Shown piece after piece: positions 49,908 through 61,274 of a DNA stretch of 64,000 nucleotides. The notes under the pieces were generated by a model. It had not been told where the DNA came from and did not search any database. It saw only the letters and a list, made by a program, of their open reading frames with translations. Origin of the DNA: Duganella sp. OV510. Lineage in GTDB: Bacteria > Pseudomonadota > Gammaproteobacteria > Burkholderiales > Burkholderiaceae_D. The stretch lies in assembly GCF_900100205.1 (NCBI RefSeq), contig NZ_FNEQ01000003.1:1-64000 (forward strand), given 5' to 3'. A program made the translations under genes and the position numbers. Numbering within the stretch: the first letter of the stretch is position 1; every line of letters starts with the position of its first letter.

Positions 49908-49987
49908 CAGGACTAACCCGATCCACTGATTGTAGTAGGCGCTCTGGACCCGTGCAAGGGGAAATTTTGTCGTTTACGGCAATTTTT

Positions 49988-50595
49988 CTATTGACTTTGC
50001 GGAAGGCCTTTTACCACGCGCAATCCTGCGATAGCGGCCACTAACGCTGGCTGTTCCGTTGCCTTTTTATTCAGCAGATTCTGGTAGAAAACCCAGTCGA
50101 AACAGGCACCCGGATCGGTCTTGCGGCCGGGCGCGATGTGTTGGTGGCCTTGTACGTCAGTCAACGGATAATGCCTGCGGAGCGCGACGGTCAGGCCGGC
50201 CAGCGCCACATATTGGGCCACCTCGAACGGCACAAGGTCGCTGCCTTCCAGCTCTACGCCGATTGAAAAGTCATTGCATTTTTCGCGTCCCTGGAAGCAG
50301 GAACGGCCCGCGTGCCAGGCCCGGTCGTTGGCAGAAACATACTGGATCAGGCGGCCGTCGCGGCGAATAAAAAAGTGGCTGGAGACCTTCAATCCGCGCA
50401 GGTCGGCGAACGAGGGGTCAGCATTATAGTCGATCCGGCCGCTGAACAGGTCGGACACATGCGGCCCGCCGAAGCAGCCCTGCGGCAGCGAGATGTTGTG
50501 CACCACCAGCAGCGTGATATCGGCGGGATCGGGACGGGCGTCGAAATTCGGGCTGTCGTAGCGCTGCGCCAGCGGCAGCCAGCCATCAAAACAAG

Positions 50596-50599
<4 letters not shown>
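49988..50599 (-). CDS. ampD: 1,6-anhydro-N-acetylmuramyl-L-alanine amidase
   Basis: Cytoplasmic zinc amidase that cleaves anhydro-muropeptides during cell-wall recycling and thereby limits AmpR activation. In the 203 residues: LLVVHNISLP with the first His, VGVELEG-like IGVELEG, HAGRSCF, and HQHIAPGRKTDPGACFDW with the second His and Asp ligands. Start is a TTG at 50599, overlapping the pilR stop (TTGA); there is no Met in the first 200 residues that could replace it. Confidence 0.92.
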
Positions 50600-51992
<1,393 letters not shown>

Positions 51993-51993
<1 letters not shown>

Positions 51994-53672
51994 CAAGCAG
52001 CCTTTAAGGTGATTACGAACCGCCCGCTCAGCGACGGGCTGCCATCGGCGCCGGCCTGGCTATTGAAACGGTATTCATAATCCAGGCGCGCTTCGTTATT
52101 CAAGCACAATTCCCGCGCCAGATACAGCCCCAGCCCGGTGCCTTTGCTGGATGTGGTGTAAAACGGCTCAAACAGGTGGGCGCGCACCTCGGGCGTGATG
52201 CCGGGGCCGTCATCCTGCACATGCAGTTCCAGCCGCTGGGCCGGCTCGCCCACCACCTCCAGCCGGATCGAGCCCGGCCCGCCACTGGCGTAGCGCACCG
52301 CGTTGCTGAGCAGGTTGAGCAGCACTTCGCGCAAGTGCAGCGCGTCAAACCGCACCCGCGTGCCGGGCGCCACTGCGATGCCGACCACCTCTGGCGCCAG
52401 GCTGTGCGTCTCGACGAACTCGGCGCGCAGTTCGGCCAGCAAGACGTCCAGCGCCAGCGGCTCGCTGTTTGCCTGCGCCTTGCGCGACAGCTGCAGGATG
52501 TCCTCCACCATGCGGTTGACGCGCGCCACATTGTCGCCAACAATGGTCAGCAGGCGCTGCTGCATCGGCTCGCCGATCTCCTCCGCCAGCAGCGCGGTCG
52601 CATGGCCGATCGCCGCCAGCGGATTGCGCACCTCGTGCGCGATGCTGGCGGTCAGCCGCCCCATCGACGCCAGTTTCAGTTGCTGCGCCTGGTTCTCGAT
52701 GCTGGTAACGTCCTGCAGGAAGATCACGCAGCGCTCGGCGCCCAGGCCCGATCCCGCCATGTCGGCGGCGGCAAAACGCACCTTCAGATGGGCGGTCAGC
52801 TCGCGCCGCGCGCTCCAGGCGGCGGTCACGCCTTCCAGCGCAGCGTCGTTGAACGGGCGGATGGTCAGCACCACGGTCGAGCGGCTGGCGTCGGCGCGCC
52901 ATTCGGCGTAGGCCTGCGCCAGCGGCGCCAGCGCCACCGCCGCCGATAGCCGGAATTTCATCTCCAGCCCGACCAGCCCCAGCATCTGCTGCGCCGCCGG
53001 GTTGCCGGCATACACCTGCCCGTCCGGGTCGGCCACCAGGATGCCGTCGCCGATATTCGCCATCACCAGCCGGTTGACCGCCTGCTGCAGATTGATCTCG
53101 ACGCCGCGCTGGCTGGCCAGCTCCTCCTGGCCGATCAGCTTGGCAGCCATGCGGTTGACCACCAGCACGGCAGCCAGGAAGGCGGCGCCGTACAGACCGG
53201 CCTGCATCACATCGCGGTCGCTATCGGTGAGGAAGATTTGCCAGGTGCTGTCGCCCAGCAGGAACAGCGTCACCAGCGAGGCGCAGAACAGCGCCACCAC
53301 CAGCGGCGCCAGGATGGCCAGCCCGGCCAGCGGGAACAGGTAGAGGATGGCCAGCCCGCTGCGCATGCCGCCGCCAGCCAGGTACAGCATTGAGATGATG
53401 GCCAGGTCGCAGGCAATCTGCGACAGCAGTTGCAGCGCGAAGCGGCGCTGCGCGAATACCGCCGATAACGCGAAGCCGATCGCCAGCGCCAGGTACAGCA
53501 GGCAGATTTGCAGGTAGAAACTGGCGCCGCCCAGGTACAGGCTGCGGCTGCCGAAACTGAGGTAAACCAGCAGCACCAGCGCGATCACCACGCGGGTGGC
53601 GTTCAGCGTCTGCAGCGAGCGCCAGAAGGTTGCGCGCGATCCGGCCGACAGGGCTTGCAGGCGCGCGATCAT
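51993..53672 (-). CDS. pilS: Sensor histidine kinase PilS
   Basis: Membrane partner of PilR, 559 aa. About six hydrophobic segments in the first 180 residues are followed by a PAS-like region and the kinase core: H box ASIAHEVRNPLAAIGHA, N box NLLSNAVRYASGGPGS, and DDGPGITPEV with GTGLGLYLAREL. In Pseudomonas, PilS senses PilA levels in the membrane. It starts 15 nt downstream of the small membrane protein gene. Confidence 0.94.
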
Positions 53673-53687
53673 GACGCGCTGCGGAAA

Positions 53688-53993
53688 TTACGCCGATGGC
53701 AGGGCGGCGTGCGCCGCGCTGCAATAGTCACGACCGTTGGCCTGCACTGCTTCCGACGCCGGGAAAAACACGCCGCAATGCGCACATTGCAGCATCACTT
53801 CAGCATCATTGGCGGCCTGGGCGGCGGCGCGCGCCTTGTAGGTCTGCTGCGGCTGCGGCTGCGCTTGCGCCTGCTGCTGCTGCTGCTGCTGGCGGAACTG
53901 GTCCTGGTAGCGCTTTTGCGCCTGGCGGAACTTGCTGCGGATTGCAAAGATCACCAGCGCGGCCAATGCCAGCCATACTAAAAGCTTCGTCAT
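53688..53993 (-). CDS. PP0621-family small membrane protein
   Basis: A 101-residue protein. One N-terminal membrane segment (KLLVWLALAALVIFAI) is followed by a Gln-rich stretch (QQQQQQQAQAQPQPQQ) and a C-terminal four-Cys-type region with CAHCGVFFPASEAV and CSAAH, as in PP0621 proteins. The ATG at 53993 overlaps the upstream gene stop (ATGA). It sits between ypjD and pilS, its usual place. Function is unknown. Confidence 0.82.
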   Translation of the reverse strand: MTKLLVWLALAALVIFAIRSKFRQAQKRYQDQFRQQQQQQQAQAQPQPQQTYKARAAAQAANDAEVMLQCAHCGVFFPASEAVQANGRDYCSAAHAALPSA

Positions 53994-54793
53994 GCCCAAC
54001 CCTTATGTAAAACCACTTCAAACACAAACCGGCTGCCGACATAGGCCAGCGCCAGCGTTGCAAAGCCGGCCAGCGTGAAACTCAGCGCGGTCTTGCCGCG
54101 CCAGCCACGGAAACGGCGGCCGGCCAGCAGCGCCGCAAACAACAGCCACGACAGCAAGGTAAACACCGATTTATGGTCCCATTTCAGCGCCTGGCCAAAC
54201 AGCTGCTCGGAGAACACGATGCCCGACAGCACGGTCAGGCTCAGCAGCGTGAAGCCGAAACCGATCATGCGGAACAGCAGCTTTTCCATGGTCAGCAGCG
54301 CCGGCAGCTGGTCCAGCGCACCGGACAGAAAGGATTTTTTATCGCTGCGCGCATGCAGGCGCGACTCCTGCAACGCCATCAGCACGGCATGGAAGGCGGC
54401 GATGGTCAGCGTGCTGTAGGCCATGGTGGCGATGGCGATATGCCAGCCGAACAGCGGCGATTTGCCCCCCAGCGGCACCAGATTGCCGGGGAAAACCGTC
54501 TGTAGCGCGGCAGCCAGCGCCGCACTTGGCATCACCAGGCGGCGCAGGCCGTCCAGGCTGAAATTCTGGTTTTCTATCCAGTACGCGGCCACCGACACCC
54601 ACAGCGCCGACGACAGCATGGCGGCAAAGCCGAAACGCAGCTCGCCGCTGCCGGCGATCTCGGCCCACAGGCCCAGTCCATGCAGCAGCCAGGCCACCAG
54701 CGTCACGGCCGAAATCAGCCCTCCCCGGCGCGATGGCAGGGCGGCGCACAGAATGTACAGCGCGATGGCTGCGATAAGAGAATAGATCTGCAT
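53990..54793 (-). CDS. ypjD: CcsA/YpjD-like cytochrome c assembly family membrane protein
   Basis: Inner-membrane protein of 267 residues with about eight hydrophobic segments and the conserved WDHKSVFTLLSW stretch (a WWD-like heme-handling region) near the C-terminus. Known as the inner membrane protein YpjD/CorE-type homologue. In relatives it diverges from ffh; here 6.5 kb separate the two. Whether it handles haem is not shown. Confidence 0.86.
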   Translation of the reverse strand: MQIYSLIAAIALYILCAALPSRRGGLISAVTLVAWLLHGLGLWAEIAGSGELRFGFAAMLSSALWVSVAAYWIENQNFSLDGLRRLVMPSAALAAALQTVFPGNLVPLGGKSPLFGWHIAIATMAYSTLTIAAFHAVLMALQESRLHARSDKKSFLSGALDQLPALLTMEKLLFRMIGFGFTLLSLTVLSGIVFSEQLFGQALKWDHKSVFTLLSWLLFAALLAGRRFRGWRGKTALSFTLAGFATLALAYVGSRFVFEVVLHKGWA

Positions 54794-54815
54794 CCCCGCA
54801 GTTTACACCATCGCC

Positions 54816-55607
54816 TCAGTCCACGGCTGCCATGCGCAGCTCATCGTGGTGATGACGTTGCTGTTCTTCCATCACCAGCTGTCCCAGTTCGCGCTTCAGC
54901 GCATTGAACTCGGCGGCGGCCGGGTCGCGCAATCGTGGCAGATCAACCAGGATGTCGCGCTTGACGGTGCCGGGGCGGTAGGTCATCACCACGATGCGGT
55001 CGGCCAGGTAAATCGCCTCCTCGATCGAATGGGTAACGAAGATGATGGTCTTTTTCAGCTCGGCCCAGATGCGCAGCAATTCGTCCTGCAGATTGCGCCG
55101 GGTGAGCGCGTCCAGCGCGCCGAAAGGCTCATCCATCAGCATGATCGGCGAATCCAGCGCCAGCACGCGGGCGATCGCCACCCGCTGGCGCATGCCGCCG
55201 GACAGGTCCTTCGGATAGCGGTTGCGGAAATCCTGCAAGGACAGCATGGTCAGCAGCTGCTCCACGGTGGCAGCGATCTGCGCCTTCGGCTGGCCCTTGA
55301 TCTGCAGCCCGAAGGCGACATTCTCGGCCACCGTCATCCATGGGAACAGCGCATACTCCTGGAACACCATGCCGCGCTCGGGGCCGGGCGCGGTGACCAG
55401 CTTGCCATCGGCGGTGATGCTGCCGGACGATGGCGGCGCAAAGCCGGCCACCGCGTTCAGCAAGGTCGACTTGCCGCAGCCCGACGGTCCCAGCAGGCAG
55501 ACAAACTGCCCTTGCGGGATTTCCAGGTTGATGTCCTTCAGCGCCACCACTTCCCGCTCGGCGGTCTGGAACACCTTGTTGACTTGCGAAACCAGGATGT
55601 GGCTCAT
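54816..55607 (-). CDS. ABC transporter ATP-binding protein, NitT/TauT type
   Basis: A 263-residue ATPase. It carries Walker A GPSGCGKST, FQEYALFPWMTV, the signature LSGGMRQRVAIAR and Walker B LMDEPFGALD. It belongs to the SsuB/TauB group. It is last in a three-gene operon with a permease and a binding protein. Likely imports an organosulfur or similar small compound; substrate is inferred from family only. Confidence 0.9.
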   Translation of the reverse strand: MSHILVSQVNKVFQTAEREVVALKDINLEIPQGQFVCLLGPSGCGKSTLLNAVAGFAPPSSGSITADGKLVTAPGPERGMVFQEYALFPWMTVAENVAFGLQIKGQPKAQIAATVEQLLTMLSLQDFRNRYPKDLSGGMRQRVAIARVLALDSPIMLMDEPFGALDALTRRNLQDELLRIWAELKKTIIFVTHSIEEAIYLADRIVVMTYRPGTVKRDILVDLPRLRDPAAAEFNALKRELGQLVMEEQQRHHHDELRMAAVD

Positions 55608-56437
55608 CAGTTCTCCAGTCCGCGGTGCCAGCGCAGCAGATAGTTATTCAGCTTGTTCATGCCGACGTCGATCGCCAGGCCGATCAGGCCGATGGTAATC
55701 ATGCCGGCGATGATCTTGTCCGACCAGAAGTATTCGCGCGCTTCCAGGATGCGGAAGCCGAGGCCGTTGTTGACCGCCACCATCTCGGCCACGATCACCA
55801 CGATGAAGGCGGTGCCGATGCCGATCCGCACGCCGGACAGGATGTACGGCACCGCCGCTGGCAGGATCACCCGGCTAAACAGGGTATAGCCGGAAGCGCC
55901 GAGGTTGCGCGCCGCACGGATATATATGCCGTCCACCTGGCGCACGCCGGCGATGGTATTCATCAGCACCGGGAAGAAGGCGCCCAGCGCGATCAGGAAC
56001 ACTGCCGGCGGATTGCCGAGGCCAAACCACAGCATCGACAGCGGAATGTAGGCGATCGGCGGAATCGGCCGCACCATCTGCACCAGCACGTTGAACCAGT
56101 CATAGACGCGGGTACTCATGCCCATCGCCAGCCCCAGCGGCAGCGCCAGGCCGCCGCCGATCAGGAAGCCGAGCACCACCCGGTACAAGCTGCTCAGCGA
56201 ATCGGTGATCAGCTCGCCGGAGACGGCCCAGTGCAGCCAGCTGCCGGCCGCCGGATCGTAAGGCGTCAGCGGCAGCAGGTAGGCCACCCACTTCTCCGCC
56301 ACCGCCAGCGGCGACGGCAGCACCTGCGGATTGACCCAGCCCATGGCAGCCACCGTCTGCCACAGCGCCACCACCAGCGCCGGCAGTACCATCCCGATGC
56401 CGATCTGCCGCCACGACGACGAAGCCGCGGCAGCCAT
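55607..56437 (-). CDS. ABC transporter permease, NitT/TauT type
   Basis: A 276-residue membrane protein with about six hydrophobic segments and the EAA-type loop of this family (RAARNLGASGYTLFSRVILPAAVPYILSG). It overlaps its ATPase gene and the binding-protein gene by one base each (TAATG type). The likely substrate is an organosulfonate or aromatic compound. Confidence 0.9.
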   Translation of the reverse strand: MAAAASSSWRQIGIGMVLPALVVALWQTVAAMGWVNPQVLPSPLAVAEKWVAYLLPLTPYDPAAGSWLHWAVSGELITDSLSSLYRVVLGFLIGGGLALPLGLAMGMSTRVYDWFNVLVQMVRPIPPIAYIPLSMLWFGLGNPPAVFLIALGAFFPVLMNTIAGVRQVDGIYIRAARNLGASGYTLFSRVILPAAVPYILSGVRIGIGTAFIVVIVAEMVAVNNGLGFRILEAREYFWSDKIIAGMITIGLIGLAIDVGMNKLNNYLLRWHRGLEN

Positions 56438-57405
56438 TATTTGACGCCCAGGTTCTTCTTGGCGGCGTCCAGCAGGTCGGTCTTGACCCAGTCTTTCGCC
56501 ACCGGCGGCTTGCTCATGCGGCCAACGCCGGTCTTGACCATGACATCGGTGGTGATCTGGATATGTTCCGGCGTGATGTCGTAACTGTACGGCGAGTTGC
56601 CGATGGCGTCGTCGAAGTCATCCTTGGTGATCTGGTTTTTAAAGACCACCTCGCGCACATACTTCTCCGCCACCGCCTTGTTCTCGATGAACAGCTTGGT
56701 CGACTGCACGAAGCAGTTCATGAACTTTTCGGCCAGCGGGCGCTTCTCTTTATAGAACTTCTCGGTCATCACCATGGTGCGCACCGGCTCGCCGATCGGC
56801 GTATCGTAAGGCTTGATGATCTCGGTGCCGAAGCCCTTGTTGATCGCCTGCGACGATTGCGGCTCGGACTGCATCATGGCATCGATCTGCTTGCCCAGCA
56901 GCGCCTGGTTCAAGTCGGCATAGGCGAGGAATACCAGCTGCACATCCTTGCCCGGCTGGTCGGAGACGGTCAGGCCGTTCTGCTGCAACTCGGCCAGCAA
57001 CAGCACTTCCTGGATGCCGCCACGGGTGACACCAACCTTCTTGCCCTTCAGGTCCTTGACGGTTTTCAGCTTCAGGTCGGCGCGGCTGACCAGCTGCGCA
57101 CCGCCCTTGGCAAAGCCGGCCACCACATAGATCGGCGCGCCGCCGGCGCGGCCGGAGATGGCCGCCTCCGAGGCGGTGGTGCCGACATCCAGCTCGCCGG
57201 CGATGATGGCCTGCATCACATCCAGCCCCTTGGCGAACACCCGCTCCTCAACCTTGATGCCGCACTTGGGGGCAATCTCCTTGATATACGAGACGGCGCC
57301 GTAATGGGCGAACTTGAGATTTCCCAGGCGTACAACTTCCTGCGCCTGAACCGGGGCCAGCGTAGCAGCCAGGATCACCGCCGTGCACATCGCTTTCAGT
57401 TTCAT
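56437..57405 (-). CDS. ABC transporter substrate-binding protein, TauA/SsuA-like
   Basis: Periplasmic binding protein of 322 residues with a signal peptide (MKLKAMCTAVILAATLAPVQA). The GNLKFAHYGAVSYIKEIAPKCGIKVEERVF start and GELDVGTTASEAAISG block fit the NMT1/TauA family. A GGAGG site precedes the ATG. The extended -10 promoter TGGTATGAT occurs just upstream. Substrate unknown. Confidence 0.9.
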   Translation of the reverse strand: MKLKAMCTAVILAATLAPVQAQEVVRLGNLKFAHYGAVSYIKEIAPKCGIKVEERVFAKGLDVMQAIIAGELDVGTTASEAAISGRAGGAPIYVVAGFAKGGAQLVSRADLKLKTVKDLKGKKVGVTRGGIQEVLLLAELQQNGLTVSDQPGKDVQLVFLAYADLNQALLGKQIDAMMQSEPQSSQAINKGFGTEIIKPYDTPIGEPVRTMVMTEKFYKEKRPLAEKFMNCFVQSTKLFIENKAVAEKYVREVVFKNQITKDDFDDAIGNSPYSYDITPEHIQITTDVMVKTGVGRMSKPPVAKDWVKTDLLDAAKKNLGVK

Positions 57406-57436
57406 CCGTCTCTCCTCCAGGTGTTTTGTTCAGGAA

Positions 57437-57445
57437 ATCATACCA
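57437..57445 (-). promoter_or_regulatory. Extended -10 promoter of the TauABC-like operon
   Basis: On the reverse strand TGG-TATGAT is an extended -10 element, about 32 nt before the binding-protein ATG. No good -35 box is seen. Tentative. Confidence 0.35.
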
Positions 57446-57511
57446 GCGTCGCTGCAAAAAATGTAACGTTGTGTTTTTTGTGACACTGATCACGCAAATG
57501 CGCACCCAACG

Positions 57512-57575
57512 GCAGCATCTATTTGATCGACACCGATGGCAAGGCGCGCCTGCGGGTGCCGGGCGGCGACGACCA
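57512..57575 (+). pseudogene. Possible C-terminal remnant of an SCO1/SenC-type protein
   Basis: In the gap between the TauA-like and MacB genes, a forward frame reads CAPNGSIYLIDTDGKARLRVPGGDD. The pattern (IYLIDxDGKxRxxVPxG) resembles the C-terminal end of SCO1/SenC copper chaperones. No start, body or other part is visible, so if real it is a scar. Resemblance by eye only. Confidence 0.25.
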
Positions 57576-57584
57576 AACCAGGCG

Positions 57585-59843
57585 TCAGCCGGCCAGCGCC
57601 ACCACCGGGTCCAGCGCGGAGGCTTTGCGCGCGGGCATGTAGCCGAACACCAGGCCGGTGATCACCGCGCAGCCGAAGGCGCCGGCGATGGCGCTCAGCG
57701 AGAAGATCACCGGCACTGCCCACACCAGCAGCAGGCTGGCAAACACCACGCCGACCACGATGCCGGCCACGCCGCCAACCACCGACACCAGCACCGCCTC
57801 GGTCAGGAACTGGCGCAGGATGTCGCGCCGGCGCGCGCCAGTGGCCATGCGGATGCCGATTTCGCGGGTGCGCTCGCGCACCGTCATCAGCATCACATTC
57901 ATCACGCCGATGCCGCCGACCACCAGCGATACCGCCGCGATCAGGCTCAGCATCACGGTCATATTGTCCTGCGCGCGCGCCTCGGCGGCGATGGCGGCGG
58001 CAGCATTGCCGATGCCGTAGTCGCGGATGCGGTGGCGCGCGAACAACACCTCGTCGATGGCCTTTTCCACTTCCGCCACGCGCGTCACGTCGGCCGCCGC
58101 CAGTACCGTGTAGGTCGGCTCGCGCTGGCCGAACACGCGGATGCCGGCGGTGGAGAATGGCAGCAGCAGCACGTCGTCCTGGTCCTGCTCGCCGGTCAGC
58201 GCGCCCTTGGCGCTCATCACGCCGATCACCTGGAACGGCACGTTGCCGATCAATATGGTCTGGCCGACCGGGTTGGCGACATCGGGCAGCAGCTTTTCCG
58301 CCAGCCGTGAACCCAGCACGGCGACGGTGGCCATTTCGCGCTCGTCCTGCTCGGTGAAGAAACCGCCGCGCGCCACCGGCCAGGTCTGGATGCGCGGCAG
58401 TTCGGGGCCGGTGCCGCGCACATAGGTCTGCACGTCCAGGTTGCCGTGGCGGACCACTTTGTTGCCGGTGACGTTGGGCAGCACGTGGGCAACGCCGGGG
58501 ACGTCGGCCAGCGCTTCCAGGTCGCCCAGCGTGATGCTGCGGCCGGGGATGCGCGAACTCTCGCCGCGCGACGACATATATAAGAGGTTGGAGCCGAACG
58601 CGCCCAGTTGCGCCATCACCTGCTGGCGCGTGCCCAGGCCGATGGCCAGCATGACGATCACCGAGGCGACGCCGATGATGATGCCGAGCAGCGTCAGGCC
58701 GGTGCGGAAGCGGTTGATCCACAACACCCGCCAGGCGGCGCGCGTGGCGTCGGCCAGCTCGGACCACAGCGACGCACCGCGATCAAATTTGGCGCGCGAC
58801 AGATCCAGCGGCGGCAGCACCCTCGCCGGCCCGCCAGCAGCAGCGGCGGCGGCGGCGCTGACCGCCGCCGCTGGCGCCGCTGCTGGCGCCGATGTTGGTG
58901 CCGATGTTGGCGCCGCTGCTGGCGCCGATGTTGGTGCCGATGTTGGTGCCGATATTGGTGCCGATATTGGTGCCGATGTTGGCGCCGATGGCGGCACCAT
59001 GGACGGCGTCGCCGCGAGCGGGCCGGAATCGGCGACCACCAGGCCGTCGCTGACTTCGATCACGCGGCGGGCTTGCGCCGCCACCTTGCGGTCGTGGGTA
59101 ATCAGGATGATGGTGTGGCCGGCGTCGGCCAGCTCGCCCAGCAGCGCCATTACTTCGGCGCCGCTCTTGCTGTCCAGCGCGCCGGTCGGCTCGTCGGCCA
59201 GGATGATGCGGCCGCCGTTCATCAGCGCCCGCGCAATCGACACCCGCTGCTGCTGGCCACCGGACATCTGGCTCGGCCGGTTGTCCAGCCGCTCGCCGAG
59301 GCCAAGACGCTCCAGCAGTTGCACCGCGCGCGCATGGCGCTCGGCAGCCGGCATGCCGGCATACAGCGCCGGCACCTCGACGTTCTCGCGCGCCGACTCG
59401 GTGGCAATCAAATGATAGCCCTGGAACACGAAGCCAAACGCCTCGCGCCGCAGCCACGCCAGCTCATCGGCGTTCATGCCGGCGACGTCCTTGCCGGCAA
59501 ACAGATAGCTGCCTTCGCTTGGCCGATCCAGGCAACCCAGCATATGCATCAGCGTTGACTTGCCCGAGCCAGAAGCGCCGACGATCGCCACAAACTCGCC
59601 CGCGCGTATCGCCAGATCGACACCGCGCAACACCTCCACCGCCGGCGCACCATGCTGGCCGCCATAGCGCTTGCGGATGCCGCGCAGCGCAATCAGCGCC
59701 GGCTCACCAGCACCGGCAGCGGCAACGGCGCCCTCGCCGGCCACACGCACCGCGCCGTCCTCCGCCGCCGCCGACCGCGCGCCATCGCCGACCGCCGCCG
59801 CATCAGCCGCGCGCTGCGCACCGAAATCATCCGCCTCGCTCAT
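57585..59843 (-). CDS. macB: MacB-type ABC efflux transporter, fused ATPase and permease
   Basis: Inner-membrane part of a MacAB-TolC type efflux pump, 752 aa. After an Ala-rich N-terminal extension (about 50 residues) come Walker [25 protein letters not shown] and [10 protein letters not shown] low-complexity linker of SAPT units (about 285-330) joins it to the MacB permease domain, whose first membrane helix is in [21 protein letters not shown], with a large periplasmic part and three terminal helices. It overlaps macA by 4 nt. No outer-membrane channel gene is near. Confidence 0.93.
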   Translation of the reverse strand: MSEADDFGAQRAADAAAVGDGARSAAAEDGAVRVAGEGAVAAAGAGEPALIALRGIRKRYGGQHGAPAVEVLRGVDLAIRAGEFVAIVGASGSGKSTLMHMLGCLDRPSEGSYLFAGKDVAGMNADELAWLRREAFGFVFQGYHLIATESARENVEVPALYAGMPAAERHARAVQLLERLGLGERLDNRPSQMSGGQQQRVSIARALMNGGRIILADEPTGALDSKSGAEVMALLGELADAGHTIILITHDRKVAAQARRVIEVSDGLVVADSGPLAATPSMVPPSAPTSAPISAPISAPTSAPTSAPAAAPTSAPTSAPAAAPAAAVSAAAAAAAGGPARVLPPLDLSRAKFDRGASLWSELADATRAAWRVLWINRFRTGLTLLGIIIGVASVIVMLAIGLGTRQQVMAQLGAFGSNLLYMSSRGESSRIPGRSITLGDLEALADVPGVAHVLPNVTGNKVVRHGNLDVQTYVRGTGPELPRIQTWPVARGGFFTEQDEREMATVAVLGSRLAEKLLPDVANPVGQTILIGNVPFQVIGVMSAKGALTGEQDQDDVLLLPFSTAGIRVFGQREPTYTVLAAADVTRVAEVEKAIDEVLFARHRIRDYGIGNAAAAIAAEARAQDNMTVMLSLIAAVSLVVGGIGVMNVMLMTVRERTREIGIRMATGARRRDILRQFLTEAVLVSVVGGVAGIVVGVVFASLLLVWAVPVIFSLSAIAGAFGCAVITGLVFGYMPARKASALDPVVALAG
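58862..58991 (-). repeat. 12-nt repeats coding a SAPT linker in macB
   Basis: GCCGATGTTGGT/GCCGATATTGGT 12-mers and GCCGCTGCTGGC alternate, giving SAPT, SAPI and APAA peptide units. About ten copies are seen. The period is divisible by three. Confidence 0.85.
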
Positions 59844-61021
59844 AGCTGGAACCTGCTGACGCCTTCCGCCACCTGCTCGCCGGTGACCAGCAATTCGCCC
59901 TCGCGCAAGCCCTCCAGCACCTCCGCGCTCAGGCGATTGCGCACGCCGAGCTTGACCTCGCGCGTCTGCACGCTGCCATCATCGGCGATCACCCGCGCCG
60001 TGAACTGGCCGCGTTTGGCGCCCTCGCCGCCTGCCGGCTTCAGCGCCGGCAGCGGCACCGCCAGTACATTGTTGGCGGCCGCCGTCACAAACACCACCTG
60101 CGCCGTCATCTGCGGCATCAACTCGCCATCAGCGTTGTCCACCTCAAACAGCACCGTGTACAGAATCACCTTGCTGGAGGACGGCGCCAACGCCGTACCC
60201 GCGTTGACACCACCCGCCACCGGCGGCGCCGGCAGCACCTGCCGCACCTTGCCGTTCCAGCGCCGCTGATCGCCACCCAGCGTGGTGAAATACACGCCCA
60301 TGCCCGGCCGCACGCGCCGCACATCCGCCTCCGACACCTCGGTCCACACCGTCATCGCCGCCAGGTCCGCAATGCGCAACAGGTTCGGCGTTTGATAGGT
60401 CGCGTTCAGCGTCTGCCCTTCGCGCGCATCCAGGCTGACCACGGTGCCAGCCATCGGCGCATAGATACGGGTGTAGCCCAGCCGCGCCTCATCGGCCTTC
60501 AACGTGGCTTGGGTCTGATCAATCTGCGCCTTCAGGTTGTCGATGCGCGCCAGCGCCGACTCCAGCGTCGCCTGGGCGATATCCTGATCGCTGCCCGAGG
60601 TCGCATCGAATTCCGCCATCATGCGCTGGCGCTGATGCTGGCGGGTCGCCAGCCGGTGCTGCGCCTGATGCTCGGCCAGCTGCGCGCGCAGGCCGGCCAG
60701 CGCCGCGCGGCCGGCGTCCACCGTTGCCTGCTGCACGCTCGGATCGATCTCCGCCAGCAGCGCGCCCTGCTTGACGCTGCTGCCCGGCGCCACATGCAGG
60801 CGCGTGATCTGGCCCGACACCTGCGCGCCGACATCCACATACCGCTGCGGCTGCAAGGTGCCGATCGCCGTCACGCTGGCCTCGATGCTGGCGCGCTGGA
60901 CCGGCGCCGTCTGATACACCACGGCCGGCTTGCGCAGCAGCCAGGCCCCACCACCAGCGGCGGCCAGCGCCACCGCCACTGCCGCACCGATACCGGCGCG
61001 GCGCGAAAATCCACCAAACAT
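59840..61021 (-). CDS. macA: MacA-type periplasmic adaptor subunit
   Basis: Membrane fusion protein of 393 residues connecting MacB to an outer-membrane channel. Starts with a membrane anchor (about 10-30), then the lipoyl halves ([25 protein letters not shown]), a coiled-coil hairpin rich in Ala/Gln, and the barrel domain with [27 protein letters not shown]. Fur-box-like site and a promoter lie upstream. In relatives, MacAB exports macrolides, siderophores or heat-stable toxins. Confidence 0.92.
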   Translation of the reverse strand: MFGGFSRRAGIGAAVAVALAAAGGGAWLLRKPAVVYQTAPVQRASIEASVTAIGTLQPQRYVDVGAQVSGQITRLHVAPGSSVKQGALLAEIDPSVQQATVDAGRAALAGLRAQLAEHQAQHRLATRQHQRQRMMAEFDATSGSDQDIAQATLESALARIDNLKAQIDQTQATLKADEARLGYTRIYAPMAGTVVSLDAREGQTLNATYQTPNLLRIADLAAMTVWTEVSEADVRRVRPGMGVYFTTLGGDQRRWNGKVRQVLPAPPVAGGVNAGTALAPSSSKVILYTVLFEVDNADGELMPQMTAQVVFVTAAANNVLAVPLPALKPAGGEGAKRGQFTARVIADDGSVQTREVKLGVRNRLSAEVLEGLREGELLVTGEQVAEGVSRFQL

Positions 61022-61135
61022 CCATCACTCCTTGATCAGAATAGATGCGCCACCACGCAGCGCCGCGTAAGGCGGCGACGAAGCTGGCTAGGAGGAGTGG
61101 CTGGCGAGGGCGGGAACGGGCGGCGCAAGGCTGCA

Positions 61136-61154
61136 AATAAGAACTGTTCTCATT
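61136..61154. promoter_or_regulatory. Fur-box-like palindrome
   Basis: On the reverse strand AATGAGAAC-A-GTTCTTATT. It differs from the 7-1-7 type Fur site AATGAGAATnATTCTCATT at 3 of 18 positions. It overlaps the -10 box of the predicted macAB promoter. It lies about 115 nt upstream of macA and 120 nt upstream of ffh. Not proven as a Fur site. Confidence 0.55.
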
Positions 61155-61181
61155 CTAACCGCAGCGTTAGCCTCTTTGCAA
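61152..61181 (-). promoter_or_regulatory. Predicted macAB promoter
   Basis: On the reverse strand, TTGCAA (-35, 61176-61181), an 18-nt spacer and TAGAAT (-10, 61152-61157). The -10 box overlaps the Fur-box-like site, so iron-bound Fur would be expected to repress. Confidence 0.5.
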
Positions 61182-61274
61182 TCCGCCACGGCGCCGCCGC
61201 CTGCACGACCTGAGGTAAAATGGCGGCCATTGTCCGGCCGTGCGGCCGGCGTCACCACCCATAGACCGATCACC

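Noticed and set aside
49818..49987. tRNA or other structural RNA gene near nrdA
   Set aside because: No cloverleaf or CCA pattern; the stretch is explained by NrdR-like boxes.
57490..58767. 425-codon reverse open frame overlapping macB
   Set aside because: It is another frame of the macB gene; Arg/Pro-rich composition and no motif.
58862..58991. Short repeats in macB as a CRISPR or satellite
   Set aside because: Spacing of 12 nt with no spacers, inside a clear reading frame.
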